NCBI RefSeq assembly: GCF_001039355.2
Contig: NW_019775454.1
Location: 186,001-250,000 of the forward strand
Origin: Lingula anatina
Lineage: Eukaryota; Brachiopoda; Lingulata; Lingulida; Lingulidae
Direction of reading: 5' to 3'
Length of the DNA: 64,000 nt
Part shown: positions 11,946 to 24,300 of the stretch, one piece after another
Layout of the letters: each line of letters starts with the position of its first letter
Position numbering within the stretch: position 1 is the stretch's first letter
The notes under the pieces: generated by a model
What the model saw: only the letters and a program-made list of their open reading frames with translations
What the model was told of the DNA's origin: nothing
Databases searched by the model: none
Program-made: the position numbers and the translations under genes

Positions 11946-12265
11946 CGATATTTTTTAGATGTAAAGGCAGAACAAAACGACCTCAATGCGCACATTTTAC
12001 AAGAAAGTCCTTCAGCTGAGAACCTTATCATGGGCGCAGCCATTTTTGTTTACAAATGCCTTATTCAAGACTTTAGTTTCGTATCTGAAACTAACTTGGA
12101 ATAAAGTGCTAGCTCTATCGTTGAGGATTTGGTGTCCAACAATGTACGCCACATTGTGGAGGATGTTTTCCCATCATCCAAAGATAAGAAAGGGACACCA
12201 CAAAAGTTAAGAATACAGGTGACCATCAGAAATTTTGTTTATGAAGTTCTAAGTCCAGATGGCCA
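11946..12265 (+). other. Coding-like stretch just upstream of CACHD1, unassigned
   Basis: After the N at 11945, open segments read AEQNDLNAHILQESPSAENL (closed by a stop near 12103) and, further on, VEDLVSNNVRHIVEDVFPSS continuing to IRNFVYEVLSPDGQ, which meets a GTTGGT that could be a donor. The composition is more protein-like than the surroundings. No family was recognised. It could be the end of an upstream gene or a pseudogene. It stops about 55 bp before the CACHD1 start codon. Confidence 0.25.
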
Positions 12266-12321
12266 GGTTGGTATGAGGAATATTAAGTTATTATCAAGTC
12301 AACTTGAGATCAAAATCCAAG

Positions 12322-15300
12322 ATGGCCGCTGCAGGTTTAGTTGTTTGGTGCAATGTTTGCATATTTCTTTTGGCTTTGCTATCTGAAAGGACTTGTTCTA
12401 CACAAGATAAAGAATTTTCTCCCGGTGCTACGGAGTCTGACGCCCTCAAGTTACGAAATGAAGGATACACAAGTATTAAAACTCCTTCATATTCTAATGA
12501 GGACGAGTGGACGTATGCAAATTCAGGAGAGCAAGTTGATCCTAAGAAGATGCTAATGGAAGGAATTAACCTGCAATGGGAGGCACGGAAACTTATTTCT
12601 GCCTTTAGGAACTTAACCAACGAGGAAATGGGAGTAACATACCTGCAAGTGAGTGAATAGTTTTATTATATGATACATATCATATGACATTTCACTTATT
12701 TTGATGTAGTGACTAGTCGGCCGTGATGAGTGTATCGTTTCTAAGTATCATCACTGTATGGTGCTTATTTCAAGTTATTATTTATGCAATTTTTGTATTT
12801 AGACTGATAATAGTTTTCAGTTGATTTCAACAGTTAAGGACAGATGTAAGGACTTGAATCCTAACTCTGACAAGTAAAGATGTTTGGGATATAATGGGGT
12901 GTAGTGGACACATAAGATTTACATGCTTCAAGGCTCTTGTCAACTGTTAATGGGTGTGGTGTGAAAACTGACTTATGATTATATCATTCATGGCCAAGTG
13001 TCATTTTCCTGGAAAAAAGAGCATAATTTCTGATAAATAACAAAATAAAATCCATCATTATAGCCAAATATTGGAATTTATATTTTTTTCACCATTTATT
13101 ACTAACTGGTAAAAACGCCTTGTATTCTTTTGATAAAATATGACATTCTATTAAGTCAGTAAATTGATTCCATTTTTTCAGGGAATTTATGACTCACTGT
13201 CCTATGATACCACTGCAATAAGAGAAGAAGAAGTCATTAAAAAGGTGAATCAAATCATTTATATCAATATTTATTTTTGTATTAAGTGTACACAGAAAAT
13301 AATCCAGAAAATGTGTCTTATTTTCGTTTTGCTTACCAGTTGAATGTAAGATTAGAATATAAAAATGCTGTATTGTATCCATGTACACCCCATAAACAAA
13401 TATTTCCTTGATATGTTTAGTGCTTGAGTTTGCATACCTTTAATGGAAACATGGTTTTTGATCTGAAAAAGCAAGGCACTTCATATGCTTTTATTAAAGA
13501 AACTATTATTGTTTGGAGGATTTTATTGCCTTGGATGTGTTTTGCTAAATTTTTTTTTCACTTTCAGCTTTCTAAGAAGTTAAAAACCAAGTTCCAGAAT
13601 TATTTAGACATCCTGGATGCTGTCAAGAAGAGAGTAGAAAACCTGTACAATTTCCATTTGCTACGCCCTATCACACAGGCTTTTGACTGTTGTAATTTGA
13701 CTGATTATGGCTCAAGGTAAGTGGTTCATTTGACACGAAAATGTTAAAATTGGTAATAAGTGATGCCTTAATTGTGTTTCTCCCCATTTTCCCACTTGTT
13801 AATTTCAATCGTACGTTTTGCTGCATTCTTGAAATATATTTAATGAACTGTTTTTCTTTTTTTCAGCCCAGAGAACCCATTTTATACAAACATGTCTAAG
13901 CTAGTCACATGTGATTTTCTCCCGCCCCACTTGTCAAAAGATGCTTTCAATCCAGGAAGAAATCTCACAGAAGGTATTTTGACAGGACATGGTTGTTACC
14001 ATAAACTTAGTTACATCCAGTGGAGGCTGACATAAGCAAACATGGTTTTTAACTTTGTACTAGGAAGAAAGATATCATTGGATAATTCAAGTTTTGAAAG
14101 TTAAGATTACTGATATTGAGTTTTTTTCTAGCGAGGGAAAAATGTAGCTGTCATATAAAGTTATAAACATTTCATCTATTGTATAACCTTAGTGTAATAA
14201 ATAATAAACAATAATATTGTTGACACAGTATAACTTGTCCCTTCACTCTTACTTCGTTGTTTCAGTTTTCAAAGGAAATCAGAATGGCAACCCCCAACTA
14301 AAATGGCAGCTTATGTGGCAGTATTTTATCTCAGCCCAAGGTGTTCACAATGAGTTTCCTGCACATGGAGTAAGGGAAAACTGTCCTAAGTTCTATGATG
14401 CTAGACACAGGTAAAATGGCTTATTGGCTTATGATGATCAATAGAGTAAAGTGACTAGTAGGATTATTCTGGTTAACACGGTTTAAAAAACTCCTTCATT
14501 GGCAGAGGTAATGACTGGTGGGTTTATGATGATTGAAACCAGTTCAGTGACTGTTTTACTTCCACCCTTTGGTCTTACACAAACTTGCAAACATCATCAA
14601 TGTAAAATTAAAATAAATAATGAACTTTAAAATAATTCTTAGTTGTCATTGATCTAGACCAAAATTTACATTAGACTGACCATTTGAAAAGTTAGTTAAA
14701 GCAAATTATACAAGTGCTTGTTCTGTGTTATTCCACAACAGAGCAGTAAAGCTGACTTTCTAGATAGCCCATCATGTTCTGATTCTACTGTTCCAGGGAC
14801 GTATATGTGAACACCTTACAACCCCAGACTAAGAATGTGGTGTTGGTTCTGGATCAGGGGAACTCCCTTAGTTCTAACCAGCTGAAGACAGTGAAAGCAG
14901 TGGCTAAACACCTGCTAGGGTCCCTGTCAGAGCATGACCGAGTAAGCAGAAAAAATTTTAGATAACATGTTGCAGTGTGTTTAGATATTATTTTATTTTA
15001 AAAGGATTATCTGAGTATGCTGTCAACTGATTGATTTATTTGAATAGTATTACATCAGTGCATAGTTAAAGGTACATACGAACCGAGCATCGGTGGAGTG
15101 TGGATTCCCAGTAACACATGGAAACCACTTCTACTAGTTTCTTATACAACTCAAATAAATTCGACATGCCAAGGGATAAACTGAATAGAGCACTCGATCA
15201 GCCATAAAAGAGCTTTAGACTGCTCCTTTTTATGTACAGACACAGATGTGTCTGTACATATAGCCATCATCTGCGTCTGTCGTCGCCGCCGTCGCCTTCG

Positions 15301-18300
15301 CCGTGCACTTTTACCGATAACANCAATGTAAAATTAAAATAAATAATGAACTTTAAAATAATTCTTAGTTGTCATTGATCTAGACCAAAATTTACATTAG
15401 ACTGACCATTTGAAAAGTTAGTTAAAGCAAATTATACTAGTGCTTGTTCTGTGTTATTCCACAACAGAGCAGTAAAGCTGACTTTCTAGATAGCCCATCA
15501 TGTTCTGATTCTACTGTTCCAGGGACGTATATGTGAACACCTTACAACCCCAGACTAAGAATGTGGTGTTGGTTCTGGATCAGGGGAACTCCCTTAGTTC
15601 TAACCAGCTGAAGACAGTGAAAGCAGTGGCTAAACACCTGCTAGGGTCCCTGTCAGAGCATGACCGAGTAAGCAGAAAAAATTTTAGATAACATGTTGCA
15701 GTGTGTTTAGATATTATTTTATTTTAAAAGGATTATCTGAGTATGCTGTCAACTGATTGATTTATTTGAATAGTATTACATCAGTGCATAGTTAATTACA
15801 AAACATTAAGCAGAAAAATCAACACAAGCTTAGAATTGGCATACCTTTCTAAAAATTTTTTTTTTTGGGGGGGGGGGCGATTCAGCTGGATTGTATTAAT
15901 CTTGTAAGTTAGATAGAAGGAACATTCACTTAATACCATGTTTACAACATTGTTTTCTAGGTTGGGCTGATAGGAGTATCTAATACAATCGGACATCCTC
16001 GGGATGATGAAGATCCGTGTGTGTCCAACAAACTGGTGCCTTTCACACTTGAAGTAAAATACTACTTTGAAAAGTTTATCACTGAAGCTGTTAAACAAGA
16101 TGGTAAGAATATTTATAAAATCCATTGACCGTATAAAATGTATTGAACTAGCAATGAAGGATCTTCTGGAGGAGCTATAACATAAGTAGAAAATTTTAAC
16201 TTATTTTATGTTTGTGGGCAGTCACTTGTAAACTGAGCATCCACTAATGTTATAATTTTAGCTCCAACTAACCACTCCCTGGGGCTGGAGACAGCGTTCA
16301 GAATGATCAGAAGTACACTGCAAGAGCATGAAAATCAAACTATAAAGGGTGAGTTTACTTTTGATTTTCAGCTTCATATAAACAAACACACATTTAGTGC
16401 TTTTATATATAATAGAATCAGTGAGGTGTGTTTCTGTGTGTGTAAGCAAGTTATACACAGTCTCAGCATTTTTGTTCTCAACACCCCCATTGCATGAGGG
16501 TGGTTTTTAAATTAGAAAGAAATAATTGTAGGTGAATTGATTCTAGAAGAAAGGCTTCTTGATATTTATTTAAGAGATAAAACCACTTGTATATTTCAGA
16601 AGATGCAATGATAATGTATATCAGCAGAGGTCTGCTGACATCATTAACTGATGCCAAAGATGTGATGGAGGTGATAGCAGTGGAAAATGGGAAACTAGGC
16701 AATAAGGTGGTCATTAACACATATGCCGTCATTGGTGGTAAGTCTCACATTAAAACTAGTATTGCTTACATATGTATACACTCTAATTTTGCCATTATCT
16801 GTTAAAAGATCTAAAAAAGTCAAGATTTCTGACATGAAAAGGCAGGATATATTGCGCCTTCTGTGGTTTCCAGATGGCAAACCAGTGATGTTTGAGAAAA
16901 GCTTCTTGGAAAATGTGGCTAACCAGAATTTTGAGAAGTACGATGTCCAGAGTAGGCATCCACTGCCAGTTAGGGTAAGTGATTCATGTAGGCATATTCT
17001 GTCAGTTAGGGTGAGTTATTCATGTAGGGGCACCCTGCAAGATAGGGGGAGTAGTTCTTATAGGCATTCTCTGCTATTTTGGAGAAAATAGCCATCCTAT
17101 TAATGTGCCACAAAATTGATTAATTTAAGCAATGCCAAGTCAGGTTTGAGAGTAACACATGCAATATATTTTTATTCTATTTACATTCTTTGCATATTAC
17201 AATTGACAAATGCTTCCTCTGTGTTTATAGAACACATGCCAATACACAGTGTTAATACAACAACTTTTAAAAAAAATTTGCTTTCTATTTTCAGCCTGGG
17301 CAAAGCCTCTCTGTGAACACCACTGACTCCCTGAGCACCTCAGTGGGTACCTTCTTCCAGGCCTTTAACAGGTCAATAGAGGACAGGCCACGGTTCTCAC
17401 TGCCCTATGCTGACCAGACAGGGGCAGGTAGGTGTGCTTCTGGGTTATCATCAGATACCTGTCACACTTTGAGGAAAAGGAACATTATCCTATTTAGTTC
17501 TGTTTTAGGATATGTGTTTCATTAAACCATGAACTACGTTTGGATGATTGTATCAGAATGGGAATTACTTGGTGAATATTTTAAAGCCCCTTTTGTTGTG
17601 TTGTGTCTATTGCTCTAAGTCATTTTTATGATTAGAATATTCTGTGTACATATGGTATTATTCTACTCTGTTTTAGGCCTTGTCATGAGCATTAGTCAGC
17701 CATGTCTACACCAGGGGAAGGTGTTGGGTGTGGCAGGGGTGGATCTTCACTTTGGAGAGATGGTGGAAGACATCACATACTTTCAGCAAGAAGTATTTGC
17801 CTATGCATTTCTCCTGGATCAGCATGGTGAGTAGAGTTAAGGCTAAGACTATTTTACTTTGCCCTAGAGACACTGAGATACCAGTTCATGGTATGTTATC
17901 GAATCAGAATCAGAATATGATACAAGTAGGTTCAAATATTTAAACTGATAGTCTTGATTAAAAATTCTAAAAACTAATTGCCATTACCCCTAGCCCTAAT
18001 TATTTGTTGCTACAAGTAAATTATGATCCGTTTCATATTATGCTGTATACTTAAGTGATACAGTCTGTACTGGTATAATTCGAGAGATTGGACCTTAGTG
18101 TACATCATCAAAGACTATTTTGTATTGTATACTGCTCAACCTGAAAAGGATATATGAGTATATCAAGCAGTATACAATACAGAAACACAGACAGGAAACT
18201 TCCAATTGCCAATTTCATAGTTCTAAAGGATCATATTTATACAGTGTGAGAAATACCAGCACCATGTACATCACTTGTTCCAGGTTACATGGTGATGCAT

Positions 18301-21300
18301 CCATCCCTGTCCCGTCCCATCTTCACCAAGTACCAGCCTATGCACACAGATGTCAGCCACTTTGAAAACTATGAGGGCTTTGAGAGGGTGAAGCATATGA
18401 TTTTAAGGTAAAAAGAATTGCATTTTGTGTGAAGCATAGTGTAGAAGAGCTAGATATTATGGTCTTTTATACAGGTATGGAAACTGCATGTTTCAATTGT
18501 ATTGTTTTTTGTCAGTCTGTTTAGTTTAGACTCAATAATTTTAATTCTAACCCACCACTTCCACCCCTTATACAAATATTATGATTGTAATATTGTTGAT
18601 GAGGATAATAATTACCCTATTTTTACTCACTTGAATTGACAATATTTTGTCCAACAGATAACAATTGCATTCCAATATATTACACATCAGTTGTTTACCC
18701 ACAAGTTTGTTGACAGTAGTGATTAACCTATATGCTATGTTGTTCCAGTGCCACAGAGGGCAGGACCAGTCTGACAGTACACGCCAAGGAAAACACACAG
18801 TCCAACCTCTCCCTGCTGCCTGATGGCAAGACTGTCATCTACAGATATCTGTGGAAAAGGGTAAGGAATAGAACCACATGTTTAAGTGTAGTGCTTGCCC
18901 TTGGGACATGACGACCACCTAAAGAATGGTGATAGTCTGAATTGAAATATTGATCTTAAAGGACTCTTTTGTTTAAATTTTTGAAATGCATTAAAATACA
19001 AAAGATCTGAGAAACATGAAAAGATAGCTAGAATTGCTCTAACTGAATTATAAGACACTAATTGGTTAAAGAATGTCAGAGGTAATTTTTGTAACTCCTG
19101 TGATGTAAAACTGCTCAAACTGCTTTTCTTTTTAGATCGAGAATACACCTTTCATCCTTGTTCTGAAGGTTGCAGTGGATTCTGAGTATTCTGGTGTAAC
19201 AAATGCTCCAGGTAGGTATAAGAAGTTCAATGAGAAGTAAAATTGGTATTTACAGATATTTTTCTGAAGGCATCTACTTTTAATATTGCATTTATTTTCT
19301 TGAAATGCCATGAATTGTCTGTAAACCTAGCAGATTGTAAAATATTCTGCACGTCTTTATTTCAGTGCCCAACTCGCTGCTATATCACCGCCTAGATTTG
19401 ATTCCACATAATACCTGCATGCACCTCAAACAGCTGGCTACACTAGGTGAGTGAAATACTGGTACTTTGAAAGAAAGATAAGGTAGAAAGAAGAACATTA
19501 AATATTTTTATTGTCTGAAAATTGGTTAAAGAATTGTGTTGGTTGCAAAAAATTATGATGTGGATTGTAGTCTGTAGCAGTTTTAACCAACCTATGGAAA
19601 TGTGTTTAATTTCTTACAGTTCTTACAATTCATATTGAAAGACAGCTGACAGAGTTTCTGTACATTAAATCCTGTGAATTTTTTGTCTTTTGTAGAAGCC
19701 AGCACTGTGTTCCTCTCTGCATCAGCTTTCACCAGTCCCTTTGAACATCTCAATAAGCCAGAGAATAAGAAAGATGCCAAGGAAGTGGTGCAGAGTTATG
19801 TGGCATATCTTGGAGATGATACAAAACTGATAGCTAATCCAGGATTAAAGGTAATCTCTTGAACTTCTTTGGATAGTTTCAGGAGTGGTCTTGTCATGCC
19901 TTTTTAGGTTTTTACTTAACCCAAAGAGTAAGTGTTGAGTGTAACAAACAAGTTTTGAATCAAAGTCATATGAGGGCTTTAGTGAAATTATTTTTAAAAA
20001 AACATAATTTGAAAGCAATTATCCTGTTTGCCGTGCTGCATTTCCATGATTTCTCTTTCCTCTCCTCACAGCCTGAGGTAAGAGATGATGTGGCTGCAGT
20101 GTCCAGAATCAACTCACAGTGGCTGCAGCAGTTCAAGAAGAGCAAGCTGAATGATTACATTGTCAGAAGGTAGGTGTTCTGTCTTGTTTTTGCTTTTAGA
20201 GATGACCTTGTAGCAGTCACAAGATCTAGCCTCAGTATTATGTTCACAGGAAATGGCTGAGAGTTTCAAGTGCATGGATTTTAGTCTCATTACTGTATAA
20301 GAACGAAAATGATCTCATGTAGCAGCCAACACCAAAGTTCCTTACATTTTTGAAGAGTAGTTGGTGTGTTAAATTTGTATTTAATTTTTGTGTTGAATAT
20401 TTCATTAAGTTTGTGTTCATTGTTTGTGTTAAATATTTTATTTCCTGTTGGATATTATAGATATGTGGCCACCCCAAGTGGAGTGTTTAGGCTGTTTCCA
20501 GGTGGTTTGATAGAGAAGAAATTTGACCCAACCAAGAGACCCTGGTAAGTTATTATCACATAGTCAAGATACATTACTTGCATTTCTAGCAAAAATCAAG
20601 AACAGTCCCCAATGTTGTTTCCACTGCAAATGAATTTACAGAATAAAAATTTTGGGACTAATGTTTTGTGCCCAGTGAATTTAAACCTATTTTGATGACC
20701 TTCAACTCCAGGTATGAGCGTGCCATTGAGAACCCAGGCAGTGTGGTGCTGACAGAGCCCTACCTAGACGTGTATGGAGCAGGCTATATAGCCACCATAA
20801 GTCACACAGTATATGAGGGGAGGTAAGAGAATTATACATGGGCTTCACTGAACATACAGTATTGTTATATGATTTAAAATATGATTTTGTCAAGTTACTA
20901 CTGTTTTGGTGTCATGATATAAGAACATAATCACAATAATACCAATGTGAAATGTACTAAACTATCACAGTACATCCAATCTGATGATTACTACTCTCTA
21001 GCATTCAAAACGAATGGCTGATTGCATTTTATGGTCACTGCTCATTAATTAAAATTCTTTTTGAAATGATCTCAACACGACCCATCCATTGTATTGTAGA
21101 CCTGGTGGCAAGCACAGTTCCTCTGACCGTATAGTAGCTGTGATGGGTATTGACATCACCATGCGGTATTTCTACAAGCTGCTCAGGGAGGCCATGCCAC
21201 ACTGTGAGGACAAGAATATAAGGTAGGCTGTGGGGGTTGGATTTATATGTCGCGGATTTTATTTGACATACTCATTTTCCTACAGAAATGTGAGATGTGA

Positions 21301-24300
21301 TACACAAAAAAATTACTTAAAAGCTTTTGAGAATAAACTTTTGAGAATAAACATTCATAATTCATTTTTCAAAGAAGAGTAGCAATTGAATACACTACAG
21401 AATAAGTGCTTTAACATACTACAGTAATTTGGCAGACAATAGAAGGTTGATGGCAGCTTGCAAGTAGCTTTGTCTGCATGGCAGAAAAAAGTACTACTCA
21501 ACCCACTGGTTACCATGTGTCTATCATTTTTGGTGACTGTTTGAAACCTGGAACATTTTTCCTTTCCAGGTGTTTCATTCTGGACAATAAAGGCTACCTG
21601 GTGGCTCATCCTGGCCTCATAGAACCCAGTGAGAATGGACCAGAAGAACAGAGACACATCACACGTATGGAGTCCCTAGTAGCCAATGATATACTACATC
21701 ACAAAGGATTTGTGGAGAAGAAACTTTGTAACAGCTTCAGTGATAGGACCATTCAGAGATATTACCATGTAAGTAGGATAGGATGGATTGTTGAAATACT
21801 TAAGAAAGGCATTTGTTAAACTAGTTCTTTTCTTTTGAGTGTGTGATTATCTTGGTAAAAAAGTCTTTTACGTTTTCTTTTTCTATTTTCAGTTTAACAA
21901 AAACATCACTGGTGTGTTGACAAATATGAAACATGGGGAACATTGTGTAAAGTATCAGGTAAATAAATTATCACTTCTTTATTGAATTTAAAATCATGTC
22001 CAGCATTTTGGTTGTGTTGTAGATAGACTATGTGTTTGCTTGTTGAAAAATATATGTGAAATGTTAATGAACTTGTATTATTGTAATTTTTGTTCTTCTT
22101 GTTTTCTTCTTTATATTGAATATTGTAGGTACAAATCACACATAAATTGGTTGTTTCATTCCAGATAACTGCCATCCCTTGGTCTAACGCCTTCCTTGGT
22201 ATTGTTAACCAAACATGTAACATGATGAAAGCTTTCTGTCCATGCAGTGTGGTAAGAAGACTGTTGTGCCATTGAACATAACTAGTCAGGCGGTTAAGTC
22301 CAAATTCTATTTCGTTTCTATACAAATGAGGTCATACGAGATTCCCGTTTTATGCGAGAGCATATGCGCACTTGCGCATATCTTCACTTCCGGTTTCTTG
22401 TCGAGCGAGCACAGCACGTGAGGCCAAAGAGCGGCACAAAACTCAAAGAATACTATGGCTGATAAGGTCGGAAATAGACCAATAGTTACAAAATGCCGCA
22501 GGACCACAAAAATCTTCCGACGGGAAGTCAAAAGAAGTGGTGACGCATCACATTTTCTAACACGGAATCAAACATTGACGCAGAATAACGTTATTGAGAG
22601 AAATGAAAATGGCGCGTCAACGAGTACCGATAATGCCACGAATGTGGTGGGAAAATCAGTGCAGCATTAGAATAAATAACTGGCTCACTGAAGAATATGC
22701 AACGTGATATTTAGAAGCAAATGGAGGATTTTAAAAACAAAATCAGGTATGAATATCCTTCTCATGTTTATTAAGAAGAGTAAATGTCTGACGACACGTC
22801 TGTGTTTACTAGTAGTGAAGAGTAAATCTCTGACGACACGTCTGTGTTTTCTAGTAGTGAAGAGAAAATCTCTGACGACACGTCTGTGTTTACTAGTAGT
22901 GAAGAGTAAATCTCTGACGACACGTCTGTGTTTTCTAGTAGTGAAGAGAATCTCTGATGACACATCAGTATTTACTAGTAGCGAAGTGTGGAATTCAGAT
23001 CATCTGGTTGATATGGCAGACGCTGCCCATGAAGATGATACATGTAAGATAAATGATAATAATGAAATAAAATTAGAGGAAGAATTTTACCAGAAAAATG
23101 ATGAAAAATTGACTCCTTCTAACTGTGAAGGTTTGAAACCAATAATAATAAATGAGGGAAAATGGCCTAGCATCTGTCATGATGCTGAATCATAAGATTG
23201 AAGGTTTCACAGAGTGAAAAATTATTTAAAAGGGTGATTCCCCCTTGACACTTGAAATAAACAAACTCATTAGTAAATGAGATTCATATACTAAAGAATC
23301 TGGAAGAAGATTTTGAAGAATTTTTTTATGATGCTATGAATGCAATTTGAGCATTTAGTTGCACAAACTTTAAACTTTGTTCAAGAAGGGAAGAAGTTTT
23401 AAGACCTCACATAGATAAACTATACATATACATTTATGTGGAATTTCTATCCCAGGTACCAATAGGTTTGGTGGGGATGAAATAGTAAAAAGAATCAGTT
23501 ACATGAAAATATAATGAATTATCAAGTGTCTAAGACACTGGTCCATCATAATCTGGGACTCCCAGAGGAAGCAGAGTTATCATGTGAGCTAGGGGAAGAT
23601 ATTTCCTTAGAGCAATGGATGTGCAAAAGAAATGGCACTAATAAAGGTCATATTAGGACCTTTTCACAGGCAATAGGATACAAAAAATTCAGCATCTTTG
23701 GATGTAGAAGTGTTGAAGGAAAATTTAAGTATGTCCTCAACATAACATTGCTAGTAGAATATTCCAGTGGGAATTGTCAACTTCTGATGCTTGGGTGTTA
23801 CAGACTGTTATAAGTCTAAGATTGAAGTTTATGGATGATTACATCCAAAACAGACAACACCATTGGAAGAAATAAGATTCAAAGAATCTGAAGAAAATTT
23901 TATTGATACAGAAGTTTCAACATGTTTACATAAGTTGTCATTGTTGAAATACATAATCAAGAGGACAAATTTGTCAATACAATATATATATATATACTAG
24001 GCCTAAAAGGTGGCATGCATAGATTCAGAAATGCATATCATATGCCAAGAAATTACAGAGCATCAGAAATTTCTCAGATTTGAGTGGAGAAATAAATCAT
24101 ACATTCTGCCCTTAAATGTGGCTATTCAGATGTTCTGGAGCATTTAAAACTTATGAAAGGCATCATGTGCAACATTAAAAAGGAAAGGAATATTATGATA
24201 TCATATGTAGATGACATTTATATACAAGATAGTTCAGAAAATGAATGTCTTTGGGCAGTGGAAGAAACTGTCAAGGTTTTTCAAAACTTGTGGGGTTTTG

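Noticed and set aside
14797-15667. Mutually exclusive duplicated exons in CACHD1
   Set aside because: The blocks are near-identical through their introns, with a single N directly before the second copy. This is an assembly overlap, and the frame needs only one.
22787-22985. CRISPR-like repeat array
   Set aside because: Repeats are head-to-tail with no unique spacers and lie in a retrotransposon coding region of an animal genome.
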